Positions 1 through 6,971 of a stretch of 23,495 nt of DNA are shown piece by piece. The stretch lies in the NCBI GenBank assembly GCA_035297385.1, contig DATGZD010000048.1, positions 1 to 23,495 on the forward strand, given 5' to 3'. The notes beneath the pieces were generated by a model. It was not told where the DNA came from, searched no databases, and was given only the letters and a program-made list of their open reading frames with translations. The DNA comes from UBA11855 sp035297385 (GTDB lineage Archaea; Thermoproteota; Bathyarchaeia; Bathyarchaeales; Bathycorpusculaceae). Numbering within the stretch: position 1 is the stretch's first letter; each line of letters begins with the position of its first letter. A program made the translations under genes and the position numbers.

Positions 1-135
1 GCGATTCCAATAGCAGCGGGTATTCTTGTTCCATTTGGAGTGGTTCTTCCCCCAGAAATTGCAGCAATAACGATGACACTCAGTTCTATCAGCGTGACGG
101 TGAATGCCCTATTACTTAGAAGAGCCAAAATCTAA
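1..135 (+). CDS. C-terminus of copper/heavy-metal P1B-type ATPase (partial)
   Basis: Frame 1 is open from the window edge to a TAA at 133-135 and gives 44 residues: AIPIAAGILVPFG, then LPPEIAAITMTLSSISV, then NALLLRRAKI. This is the typical last part of P1B heavy-metal ATPases (CopA/CopB/ZntA class), the two final membrane helices around a conserved PEIAA-M-SS-SV-NALRL motif. Such pumps export Cu+ or related ions from the cytoplasm using ATP. The metal-selecting residues and catalytic DKTG lie outside the window, so the ion cannot be read. The Met/His-rich secreted protein about 1.3 kb downstream supports a copper-type role by context. Family call is strong; substrate is inference. Confidence 0.85.
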   Translation, partial: AIPIAAGILVPFGVVLPPEIAAITMTLSSISVTVNALLLRRAKI

Positions 136-375
136 CTTTATAATGACACTTTGCATCAGTGGAGTTTCAGATTAACTAAGAAAGGGAAAGTAGTAGCGCG
201 CGCTATGCCAATTGTGGCTGCAAAATATTTGAAGGTCAATATGAAGAGAAAGTGACTGGAAAAAAAATTGACTTTCTGCTACGTTCATTATACAGAATAT
301 TAAGATGATTAGAGAAACTGGAACTAAGTGTAGAATGCATCCAAACGAGAGTATAAACAATAGTCTTATATTCAA

Positions 376-394
376 CATATAACGCCGTTATATG
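376..394. promoter_or_regulatory. 8-3-8 palindrome in promoter of the membrane protein/HTH pair
   Basis: CATATAAC-GCC-GTTATATG has perfect 8-bp arms and a 3-bp spacer. It ends 20 bases before the ATG at 415 and lies just downstream of a TATA-like TCTTATATT (364-372), so it should overlap the transcription start. A site there would suit a repressor. The winged-helix protein encoded two genes later is the natural candidate (inference). Confidence 0.5.
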
Positions 395-414
395 AGACTG
401 GAGATTTACTAAAA

Positions 415-681
415 ATGGCTATTCCATTGTTTGACGTTATACTTCGCGTCATTCTTGTTATTGCCACAGGAATCTTGTTCACGGCTGTCTTCGCAGCCTA
501 TACACGATTGAAAAATAGAAAACTATTGTTTATCTCGACAGGCTTTGGAATTTTCTTTGTACATGCTCTTATCTACATTCCAGAACTTTTTGGACCAACT
601 TATACGATTGGTGAGAACACACATTTAGTAATTCATTTGGTAGCGTTAGTCTTCATACTTTTAGCTACATTAAAGGACTGA
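415..681 (+). CDS. small three-helix membrane protein, function unknown
   Basis: 88 residues with three hydrophobic segments, roughly residues 5-28, 37-55 and 69-86, separated by short loops (basic TRLKNRK at about 30-36). There is no signal peptide, cysteine pair or recognised motif. A Shine-Dalgarno-like GGAGAT at 400-405 supports the ATG at 415. The gene ends 16 bases before a two-winged-helix regulator, so the two are almost certainly co-transcribed. Pairs of a tiny membrane protein and a tandem winged-helix protein occur in archaea, and a membrane sensor or anti-regulator role is conceivable, but nothing in the residues proves it. Confidence 0.7.
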   Translation: MAIPLFDVILRVILVIATGILFTAVFAAYTRLKNRKLLFISTGFGIFFVHALIYIPELFGPTYTIGENTHLVIHLVALVFILLATLKD

Positions 682-697
682 ATGGGTTAAAACTGGC

Positions 698-1240
698 ATG
701 TTTAAAGAAGAAATCTTGGAGAATGAAAACAGAAGAAAAATCTACAAAACCATAGAAAGCTCTCCAGGCATTCATTTGAGAGAGCTTCATAGAGTCTTGG
801 ACATGCCTCTAACAACAGTAGAATATCATTTAAGTTACATGACACGAAGAAGAATTGTCTATTCTGAAACAGACACACATTATAAACGGTATTATGTAAA
901 GCCTCTAAGTACTGAAGAGAAAAAAGTACTGTATGCTCTGAGACAGAAAAGAATGCGAGAACTTGTTTTTCTTGTGTTAACAAAAGGAAAAGCAAAATAC
1001 CAATTCATGGCCGATTATTTAAAGGTCCCAAACTCAACACTCTCATTTTACCTAAAATATCTAGTTGATAATGATATTCTGATTAAAGACAGAGTAGGTC
1101 CAGAAACAATATACACTCTCAGCGATGAAGATAAAGTCGCCAAGGTTTTGATTGCTTACAAAGAGAGCTTTATAGATACACTGATAGATAAAACACTTGC
1201 CACTTGGTTGGAAACTTATTCGAGTGGAAAAAAACACTAA
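698..1240 (+). CDS. tandem winged-helix transcriptional regulator
   Basis: 180 residues with two consecutive ArsR/MarR-like winged helices. In the first (about 5-70), GIHLRELHRVLDMPLTTVEY is helix-turn-helix plus recognition helix and the following RRRIVYSE..YKRYYV is the beta wing. The second (about 80-150) has FMADYLKVPNSTLSFYLKYL as its recognition region and ILIKDRVG..TIYTL as its wing. The C-terminal helix (about 150-175) may dimerise. This two-domain layout is common among archaeal DNA-binding regulators. No Cys/His metal-sensor pairs are visible, so a direct metal sensor is not supported even though the neighbours look metal-related. It is encoded just downstream of the small membrane protein and may bind the palindrome at 376-394 (inference). 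Confidence 0.85.
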   Translation: MFKEEILENENRRKIYKTIESSPGIHLRELHRVLDMPLTTVEYHLSYMTRRRIVYSETDTHYKRYYVKPLSTEEKKVLYALRQKRMRELVFLVLTKGKAKYQFMADYLKVPNSTLSFYLKYLVDNDILIKDRVGPETIYTLSDEDKVAKVLIAYKESFIDTLIDKTLATWLETYSSGKKH

Positions 1241-1340
1241 ATTCAATGTTTGTACTATTGGGCATCAAGTTTTGTGCGCTATTTCTTATAAAGAAAGATT
1301 AGCTTAACCAACAATTAACGTATAGGAGTCCGAAAGGCAT

Positions 1341-1420
1341 GTTTCATGAAACTGTTTCAATATTGTTTCAGCCAACTCTTATACCAACCCTATTACTATA
1401 GTAATAAAGAGAGGTGAAAC
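1341..1420. promoter_or_regulatory. promoter with GTTTCA/TGAAAC half-site cluster and a 16-bp palindrome
   Basis: Upstream of the Met/His-rich gene, GTTTCA occurs at 1341, 1354 and 1365 and its reverse TGAAAC at 1347 and 1415. The first two form the perfect 12-bp palindrome GTTTCATGAAAC (1341-1352). A second perfect palindrome, TATTACTATAGTAATA, lies at 1391-1406, directly before the Shine-Dalgarno GAGGTG (1411-1416) and ATG (1427). CTTATACCA (1378-1386) is a weak TATA candidate. The density of symmetric elements suggests a tightly regulated promoter. Confidence 0.5.
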
Positions 1421-1426
1421 ACACAA

Positions 1427-2269
1427 ATGAAAACTTGGAAAATAATCGCCATTACTGGTATCGTCTTGGTAACAATTGGATTGGTTACTGCTTCAGCCTT
1501 TGCATACATGTATGGACGAGGTTACAATACACCATATGGAGCAAACACTGGAATAACTAATCCATTTGGAATTTTTGGCAACATGATGGGCGCATTCGGT
1601 GGTCATATGGGCGGTGGAATGATGGGTAACTACAATTATGGATATGGAACAAATACACAAGTAAGTCCAGGTCAATATGGCACTAGCTGTCCAAACCAAA
1701 ACGGTTACATTGGCACACCAACTAACAATACAGGAATACCAATAACTATTACCTCAGCAGTTAACATTGCACAACAATATGTTTCTTCATTAAGTAACAA
1801 GGATTTAATGATCGATGAAGTTGAAGAATACACTCAGAACTTTTACGTCTTAGTCAAAGAAAAGAGTACCCGAATCGGTGCATTTGAATTACTTATTAAC
1901 AAGTACACAGGTGCAATCACTCCTGAAATGGGTCCAAATATGATGTGGAACACAAAATATGGCATGATGAGTGGTAATGCAGGAACAGTTGGAGGTCATA
2001 TGGGTGGAATGATGGGTGGCTTATTCACAGGTACAACAACTGGACCAATGACAGTTACTATTGATCAAGCAAAAACTAATGCACAACAATTCCTCAACAC
2101 AAATTATGCAGGAACTACAGTTGATGACGTTGATACATTTTATGGTTATTATCATGTTGATGTACTTCAAAATAGTCAAACTTATGGTATGTTAAGTGTT
2201 AATGGCTATACTGGACAAGTATGGTATCATACATGGCATGGCAACTTTATACAAAGTGTTGAACTCTAA
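1427..2269 (+). CDS. exported Met/His/Gly-rich protein with two PepSY-like domains
   Basis: 280 residues. Residues 1-26 form a signal peptide or anchor (MKTWK, hydrophobic run, ASAFA). Two Met/His/Gly loops follow, GGHMGGGMMG at 58-67 and GGHMGGMMGG at 189-198. Each precedes a PepSY-like module (about 107-170 and 208-270) with the shape 'A...AQQ(Y/F)......V.(E/T)(E/F)Y..(F/Y)YV.V......G.L.VN.YTG.(I/V)'. The protein therefore looks like a tandem duplication of [metal-binding loop + PepSY]. Met/His clusters commonly bind Cu(I)/Cu(II) or Ag(I), and PepSY-like domains occur in secreted regulators and in copper/iron membrane proteins. Shine-Dalgarno GAGGTG sits 10 bases before the ATG. With a P1B ATPase upstream, a copper buffer or chaperone outside the membrane is the best guess; binding itself is not shown. 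Confidence 0.75.
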   Translation: MKTWKIIAITGIVLVTIGLVTASAFAYMYGRGYNTPYGANTGITNPFGIFGNMMGAFGGHMGGGMMGNYNYGYGTNTQVSPGQYGTSCPNQNGYIGTPTNNTGIPITITSAVNIAQQYVSSLSNKDLMIDEVEEYTQNFYVLVKEKSTRIGAFELLINKYTGAITPEMGPNMMWNTKYGMMSGNAGTVGGHMGGMMGGLFTGTTTGPMTVTIDQAKTNAQQFLNTNYAGTTVDDVDTFYGYYHVDVLQNSQTYGMLSVNGYTGQVWYHTWHGNFIQSVEL

Positions 2270-2293
2270 AAACACAGTGCTAATAATCATTAC

Positions 2294-2332
2294 CTTTTTC
2301 TTAACTTTCAATAATTATCTTTTTTAGTTTTT
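2294..2332 (+). terminator. T-rich terminator after the PepSY protein
   Basis: Three T runs (2295-2299, 2320-2325, 2328-2332) begin about 25 bases after the stop codon. Archaeal RNA polymerase typically terminates at such tracts without needing a hairpin. Confidence 0.5.
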
Positions 2333-2532
2333 GTTCGTAATTGCGGCAATGCAGAAACTAGCCCTAAATCTTCATAATTCTCTGGCGGCATACGTTTACG
2401 AGTAGGCTATTGGAACACTAACGTTGAGTATATCTTGAAGGTAAATTCTTGTTTTTGAACTATTAGTCTTCATTTTTTGTCCGTCGTTTCTTATATTATT
2501 GATACCGAATTAATCTTGTACACACAGGGTTG

Positions 2533-2697
2533 GTGAAATTCTTGTACACCGTTAAATTTCACAACAAGAAAATCGAGATTAACGACCAAGAGTTAGCAAA
2601 TGCTATCATAGAAGAATTTAGAGTTGAGAGTAAGAGAAATTTCAAAAAGATTACCATAAGAGAAGCAAAAGATGTTGTATACTTTGCGCATGTTTGA
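2533..2697 (+). CDS. small hypothetical protein (54 aa, GTG start)
   Basis: A GTG at 2533 (or the in-frame TTG at 2530) opens a 54-residue frame beginning MKFLYTVKFHNKKIEIND and continuing with an alternating charged/hydrophobic pattern to TGA at 2695. It has the composition of a small folded alpha/beta protein (many Lys, Glu, Ile; helix-like QELANAIIEEFRVESKRN). A TATA-like TCTTATATTATTG (about 2488-2500) lies about 35 bases upstream, consistent with a leaderless or short-leader message. I do not recognise the family. Codon content looks coding, but the length is short enough to be chance. Confidence 0.4.
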   Translation: MKFLYTVKFHNKKIEINDQELANAIIEEFRVESKRNFKKITIREAKDVVYFAHV

Positions 2698-2717
2698 AAA
2701 CAAAATGACTTGAAGCT

Positions 2718-2801
2718 ATGTTTAACTTAACAAATCTAATATACATTGGTTTAGAAATAGGCTCCTTACTGGTAGGCTTTGTCCTCTCTAACACCAAATG
2801 A
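2718..2801 (+). CDS. possible 27-aa single-helix peptide
   Basis: ATG at 2718 opens MFNLTNLIYIGLEIGSLLVG followed by FVLSNTK and a TGA. It is almost entirely one membrane-helix-like segment. It starts 20 bases after the preceding small ORF ends and could be co-expressed with it. No ribosome-binding site is evident and the length is too short to exclude chance. Confidence 0.2.
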   Translation: MFNLTNLIYIGLEIGSLLVGFVLSNTK

Positions 2802-2883
2802 AACATACAGTCCTTTCATAGTAATGTAGTTTTCAAATCTATCACGTTATTCGATGTTCAGTTTTTGTTCTATAGGCGTTCAA

Positions 2884-2917
2884 GTTATGTCCTATTGCTC
2901 TTATTAGGCGACATAAC
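2884..2917. repeat. inverted repeat GTTATGTC / GACATAAC
   Basis: Perfect 8-bp arms at 2884-2891 and 2910-2917, with a further CTA...TAG pairing inside, give a hairpin or a two-half-site operator. It lies 30 bases before the small ORF at 2947 and about 230 bases before the permease gene, so it may control that operon. Confidence 0.35.
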
Positions 2918-2946
2918 GGTGTTACGTCGAAGAGAGAGAATTTAAA

Positions 2947-3123
2947 ATGAGTCAACGAAAGGTAGACTTAGCTAAACCGCTGAATTTTAAACAAACTTTT
3001 ACAGTAAACATGGTAAAATCATTCCAGAATTCAAATAATTTGAGGAAAATCATTTCTTCGGAAGTTAATGTCCAAACCTTGAACTCTGCTATATCAATTC
3101 TATCCCCTATCAAATTCATCTAA
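2947..3123 (+). CDS. possible small protein (58 aa) upstream of ABC operon
   Basis: ATG at 2947 gives a 58-residue frame beginning MSQRKVDLAKPLNFKQTFTV and ending in SPIKFI with TAA at 3121. The purine-rich GAGAGAGAA just upstream is a weak ribosome-binding candidate. It ends 23 bases before the permease ATG, so it may be a leader ORF of that operon. I see no known motif and the reading may be accidental. Confidence 0.25.
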   Translation: MSQRKVDLAKPLNFKQTFTVNMVKSFQNSNNLRKIISSEVNVQTLNSAISILSPIKFI

Positions 3124-3146
3124 ACATAAACTGAGAGCAAGCCTTT

Positions 3147-4295
3147 ATGCACACGTTCACATTAGTTTCCAAAAATCTTTCAAGAAGAAAAGGAAGAGCA
3201 ATCATAAGTTCGATAGGATTAATTCTAGCAATAGCAGTTATTGTGTCAACATTCACAGTTTCTGCTGCAATGCAAGCTCAAGTGGGCAATGAAATAGACA
3301 AATATGGACCCAACATTATTGTGACACCAAACACTCAATCCATTAATGTACCCTACGGAAATGTTATCATAGGCAAAGTCACATTCTCAGAAGATTCTTT
3401 AGATAAAATTTTGACAATTCCAAATAAAGCAAATGTTAGAGTTTTATCACCAAAACTATATAATCAAATTCAATATGGCAACAATACAATTCTAATAGTT
3501 GGCTCGTTTGCAAACAAAGAGGCCGAACTAAAGAAATGGTGGAATGTTACAGGTTCTTTACCTCAAAATGACACAGATGAAATCCTCGTAGGCTCAAATC
3601 TTAAAACATCCCTAAATCTACAAATTGGTTCTAGCATTCAACTAAACAATTCTTCATTTTTAGTTACGGGCGCACTGGCTGAAACAGGATCAGTGGATGA
3701 TTACTCAATCTTTATGCCTTTGCATACTGCACAAGAATTATTCAACCTTCAAGGCAAAATCAGTGAAGTCGATGTCGGTGCCTTATGTAACACATGTCCA
3801 GTAGAAAAAATTGCTGAACAAATAATGACTGCAGTGCCAGATATCAAGGCAATCCCCATAAAACAAGCAGTCGAAACTAGAATGCAAGCGGTGCAAGCAA
3901 CAGCTAATTTCTCGCTTCTGTTAGCATCAATAATTCTTGTTGTCGGAATTGCCGGAATAACAAATACAATGTTAGCCTCAGTACATGAACGAATAAAAGA
4001 AATAGGCGTATTCATGTCCTTAGGTGCAGATAATACTCATCTCTACAAGATGTTTTTATCAGAGTCAACAATTTTGGGGTTAATTGGTGGATTAATAGGA
4101 ACTCTAGTAGGCGTATTCGCATCCTTCATAATGGGACCCCTGCTAATTAACATTCCAATAAATATTGCAGAAATGCCACTCTATGTTATTCCACTTGCTA
4201 TTGGCTTGTCAGTAATTGCTAGTGTAGCTGCAAGCCTCTATCCAACATGGAGAGCAAGCAAAATTGATCCAGTTAAAGCACTTAAGGCGGTGTAA
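3147..4295 (+). CDS. MacB/FtsX-family ABC transporter permease
   Basis: 382 residues with the standard MacB/LolC topology: an N-terminal basic segment (LSRRKGRA), helix 1 at about 17-40, a large extracytoplasmic domain at about 41-250 (MacB_PCD-like), then three helices at about 253-275, 304-335 and 345-370 (FtsX domain). The conserved coupling motif ERIKEIGVFMSLGA follows helix 2, and the C-terminus ends PTWRASKIDPVKALK, as is typical. Such permeases do not usually move solutes through a channel; they transmit ATP-driven motion to the outer domain. The ATPase gene starts 2 bases after this stop and a DUF2318-like protein follows, matching part of the bacterial P19/FetMP-associated cluster. 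Family call is firm; substrate is unknown. Confidence 0.92.
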   Translation: MHTFTLVSKNLSRRKGRAIISSIGLILAIAVIVSTFTVSAAMQAQVGNEIDKYGPNIIVTPNTQSINVPYGNVIIGKVTFSEDSLDKILTIPNKANVRVLSPKLYNQIQYGNNTILIVGSFANKEAELKKWWNVTGSLPQNDTDEILVGSNLKTSLNLQIGSSIQLNNSSFLVTGALAETGSVDDYSIFMPLHTAQELFNLQGKISEVDVGALCNTCPVEKIAEQIMTAVPDIKAIPIKQAVETRMQAVQATANFSLLLASIILVVGIAGITNTMLASVHERIKEIGVFMSLGADNTHLYKMFLSESTILGLIGGLIGTLVGVFASFIMGPLLINIPINIAEMPLYVIPLAIGLSVIASVAASLYPTWRASKIDPVKALKAV

Positions 4296-4297
4296 AA

Positions 4298-4972
4298 ATG
4301 TTAGAACTAAGAAATGTCACAAAAATCTATGAAATTGGAGAAAACCAGGTTCTTTCACTTGATAGTGTAAGTCTAAGAATTCAAGAAGGCGAGTTTCTAG
4401 CTGTAATGGGACCAAGTGGCAGCGGAAAATCTACTTTGCTCTATACAGCTGGCGGATTGTTGACGCCAACAAAGGGTGACGTAACAATTGGTGAGTATTC
4501 AATTTACCAATTAAGTTCAAGAGACAGAGCAGAGTTTAGACGAGAAAACATGGGCTTCATCTTTCAAACCTTCGAGTTATTACCTTACTTGACAGCAATC
4601 GAAAATGTTATGCTTCCTCTTCATCTTTCAGGTGAGGACTCAAAAACACAAGAAGAGGCTGCCACAGGTGCATTGAAAAAGGTGGGTCTAGATAAGCGAG
4701 CGGATCATAAGCCGACTGAGTTGAGTGGAGGCGAACAACAACGTGTAGCGATTGCCAGAGGGATAGTAAATAATCCAACTATTCTTCTTGCAGATGAACC
4801 AACTGGAAACTTGGATCAGAAAACAGGAAACGAGATCATGGCTCTTCTATGTAAGCTACACGAAAAAGAGAAACTCACCTTGGTTTTTGTTACACATGAT
4901 CCATCTAAGGCTCAACTTGCAGATAGGATTGTTCAGATGCTTGATGGTCACTTAGTGACAAATATAAAATGA
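4298..4972 (+). CDS. LolD/MacB-type ABC transporter ATP-binding protein
   Basis: 224 residues, full length for the class. Walker A GPSGSGKS is at 38-45, Q-loop Gln at 90, signature LSGGEQQ at 142-148, Walker B ILLADE at 162-167 with D-loop NLD at 171-173, and H-loop His at 200. MGFIFQTFELLPYLTAIENV (85-104) is characteristic of the LolD/MacB group that partners FtsX-type permeases. The start follows the permease stop by 2 bases and the permease tail (AAGGCGGTG) supplies the ribosome-binding site, so translation is probably coupled. It powers the permease encoded just upstream. Confidence 0.95.
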   Translation: MLELRNVTKIYEIGENQVLSLDSVSLRIQEGEFLAVMGPSGSGKSTLLYTAGGLLTPTKGDVTIGEYSIYQLSSRDRAEFRRENMGFIFQTFELLPYLTAIENVMLPLHLSGEDSKTQEEAATGALKKVGLDKRADHKPTELSGGEQQRVAIARGIVNNPTILLADEPTGNLDQKTGNEIMALLCKLHEKEKLTLVFVTHDPSKAQLADRIVQMLDGHLVTNIK

Positions 4973-4991
4973 AAAATATGGAGAAAAAATA

Positions 4992-5669
4992 ATGGGACAC
5001 AAAAAGAACAGGTATGGTCTTAAGGTAAGACCACCACCAAATCATCAACCGACACCAGCAAAAAAAAGCAGACTTTCTACTGGCATGAAGGTGCTCATAG
5101 CGCTAACGCTTATCGCTATAATCGCTGTTTCATTGAGGTTCACTTTAACATCGTTATCAACACCGATTGAGCAAACACAGCAATCGACTGGGCAATCCCA
5201 ATCTCAATCTTACCCCTCAAGTGCAGCTCCAGTCTTCTATTCAACACCAGCATTAGCATCAAATAATGCGAAAGTAAGTGTACCAAAAAGTTATGTCAAT
5301 TCAAACAAGCTTGTGTTCGTAGATTTAAAACTTCAAACACCAACTGAAACGCTACCATATCAAGGTCGAACTGTTCCACTCTCAATCTACAAGAATGGAG
5401 GCTATCTGCCTTTGATACTTATCTCAACACCTTCTGGCAACATTGTAGGAGGAGTAAGAACATGTGAACCCTGTGGATCCTTTAGCTTCCATATTGTCAA
5501 AGGCACAAATCTAAAATGTGATGCATGCGGCACAGAATGGAAACTAGAAGACTTTGCACCCGTAAGCGGTGGTTGTCTAACGTATCCACCTCCAAAACTA
5601 ACGACAACAGTAAATGGCGATAACATTGAAATTGATTTGTCGGCTTTAGCAGTTCAAGTTGCAGCTTAA
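4992..5669 (+). CDS. membrane-anchored DUF2318-like cysteine protein
   Basis: 225 residues: a basic N-terminus, one signal-anchor helix (about 32-55), a Ser/Gln/Thr-rich linker (about 56-90) and an exported domain. That domain has cysteines at 158, 161, 176, 179 and 195 in the pattern C-x2-C-x14-C-x2-C-x15-C. The blocks RTCEPCGSFSF, LKCDACGTEW and SGGC match my recollection of DUF2318 'Fe-S-containing' proteins, which in Campylobacter and other bacteria sit beside P19 and a MacB-like ABC transporter. The five cysteines could carry a cluster, a metal or a redox disulfide outside the membrane. GGAG at 4980-4983 serves the ATG at 4992. It is third in the operon with permease and ATPase. No P19 or FTR1 homologue is in the window. 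Confidence 0.8.
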   Translation: MGHKKNRYGLKVRPPPNHQPTPAKKSRLSTGMKVLIALTLIAIIAVSLRFTLTSLSTPIEQTQQSTGQSQSQSYPSSAAPVFYSTPALASNNAKVSVPKSYVNSNKLVFVDLKLQTPTETLPYQGRTVPLSIYKNGGYLPLILISTPSGNIVGGVRTCEPCGSFSFHIVKGTNLKCDACGTEWKLEDFAPVSGGCLTYPPPKLTTTVNGDNIEIDLSALAVQVAA

Positions 5670-5680
5670 CTACTCTCCTA

Positions 5681-5692
5681 TCTCTTTTTTTG
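5681..5692. terminator. T-tract terminator between convergent genes
   Basis: A seven-T run (5685-5691) lies 16 bases after the stop of the ABC operon, in the 85-base gap before the convergent DMT transporter gene. It is a likely archaeal T-tract terminator for the plus strand. Confidence 0.5.
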
Positions 5693-5754
5693 TAAGGTAA
5701 TCAATACATTTTAACAGTCAAGAAAGCGGTCTAAACTTGCTGGAATTGGAGAAA

Positions 5755-6678
5755 CTATGATCTGATTGGCAAACTTGTGCAACGATAGAGAACATAAATT
5801 CCAAATATCATGACAATTCCGCCGATTAGCTGAACAACAGTGAATGTTTCGCCAAGGACAATGAACGCTAAGACTGCACCAAAAAGAGAGGATAATGAGA
5901 AGATAACGCTTGTCCTCATCGAACCTATTTTTCTAAGCGCAAACAAGAAGAACAGAAGAGAAAACCCAACGCTGAAAGCCCCAACAACAAGGATATAGGG
6001 AACAACAAACAAGGGAAGCGCAAAGTTTAATCCAAGAACAAAGGAGAGAGCAAGCAAAGCACAGCCACCAATAAAGCACTTCAAGCCAGTCACTAATAGT
6101 ATATCTCTCTTGTTGCTTAGGAATTTACTGAGGTTGTTATCTATTCCCCAGAAAAGGCAAGCTCCAATCACAAACAAATTACCAATGAGGTTTTCTATGA
6201 GCTTAAGATTCTGAAATGCGCCACTTGTGGTTATGAAAATGACGCCTGCGAGCAAAAGCAACATTCCAATGTATTCTTTCTTGGCACATCGCTCATTCAG
6301 GAAGATAAAGGCCAATGCTACTGTAAACAGAGATTCTGCATTAAGCAGTAAAGATGAGTCAACTGCTGTTGTTTGGTTTAAACCATTTAAGAGAAGGAAT
6401 GGTGCGATTATTGAGCCGCTGAGAATAACAAAAGCAAGGATCATAAAATCTTTGCCTGTTATTTTTGTTTCTGTTTCAGAAGTTCCGAGTTTGGCTAAAA
6501 TTCTATTGCATAATGGCGAAAAATGGATAGCAAATAATATAGCGCCTGCAATAAAATAGATTAGTCCAGCGATAACAGTTGGATTAACATTTTTCAATGC
6601 TATCTTGTTTAATGTTGAGCTAACTCCAAATAGTACTGCTGCGACTACGACACTTATGTAACCCCAATGGTGAGACAA
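5755..6678 (-). CDS. DMT-superfamily (EamA) transporter
   Basis: 307 residues with about ten hydrophobic segments arranged as two EamA repeats. The first (about 5-145) begins FGVSSTLNKIALKNVNPTVI and ends LLLLAGVIFITTSG; the second (about 165-300) begins GNLFVIGACLFWGIDNNLSK and ends GETFTVVQLIGGIVMIFGIY. EamA proteins are drug/metabolite-type exporters or permeases for amino acids, nucleotide sugars and similar solutes; the substrate cannot be read. The start is a TTG (6676-6678), the only reasonable choice because a TAA stop lies in frame two codons upstream and no nearby ATG or GTG keeps helix 1. It is divergent from the spermidine-synthase-like gene. Confidence 0.85.
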   Translation of the reverse strand: MSHHWGYISVVVAAVLFGVSSTLNKIALKNVNPTVIAGLIYFIAGAILFAIHFSPLCNRILAKLGTSETETKITGKDFMILAFVILSGSIIAPFLLLNGLNQTTAVDSSLLLNAESLFTVALAFIFLNERCAKKEYIGMLLLLAGVIFITTSGAFQNLKLIENLIGNLFVIGACLFWGIDNNLSKFLSNKRDILLVTGLKCFIGGCALLALSFVLGLNFALPLFVVPYILVVGAFSVGFSLLFFLFALRKIGSMRTSVIFSLSSLFGAVLAFIVLGETFTVVQLIGGIVMIFGIYVLYRCTSLPIRS

Positions 6679-6971
6679 ATATTATTCACTTATCTGGATT
6701 GACATATTCCTTTCAGGTAAATAAATTCCTTGAACCAACCGAATCATCCTTGACTATTCAACCAATAGCTTGATTGTTCTCCTTTCTCTTATTTTGTGTA
6801 GATAAAAGCTTGACTTTGTGCTATGTTACTGCAGTGTTTGTCCGATGTCACTTATAGCCTAAATCGATTGTTTATTGGCAAAAACAAAGCCCTGAGGAAG
6901 CATCTGAATGTACAATGAAGGTACACAGGATGTACGGTTTCTAAGGCAGTAATCAAAAGGATAAAGTCAAT

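Larger units (their letters stand above)
2270..3146. other. 877-bp sparsely coding intergenic region
   Basis: After the T-rich terminator there is no long ORF. The stretch holds three short candidate ORFs on the plus strand (2533-2697, 2718-2801, 2947-3123), listed separately with low confidence, and an inverted repeat at 2884-2917. The rest shows no recognisable gene, tRNA or mobile element. Confidence 0.6.

Noticed and set aside
172..378. 68-residue hydrophobic ORF on the minus strand
   Set aside because: No ribosome-binding site, odd Phe/Ser/Cys-rich composition, and it overlaps the promoter palindrome of the plus-strand unit.
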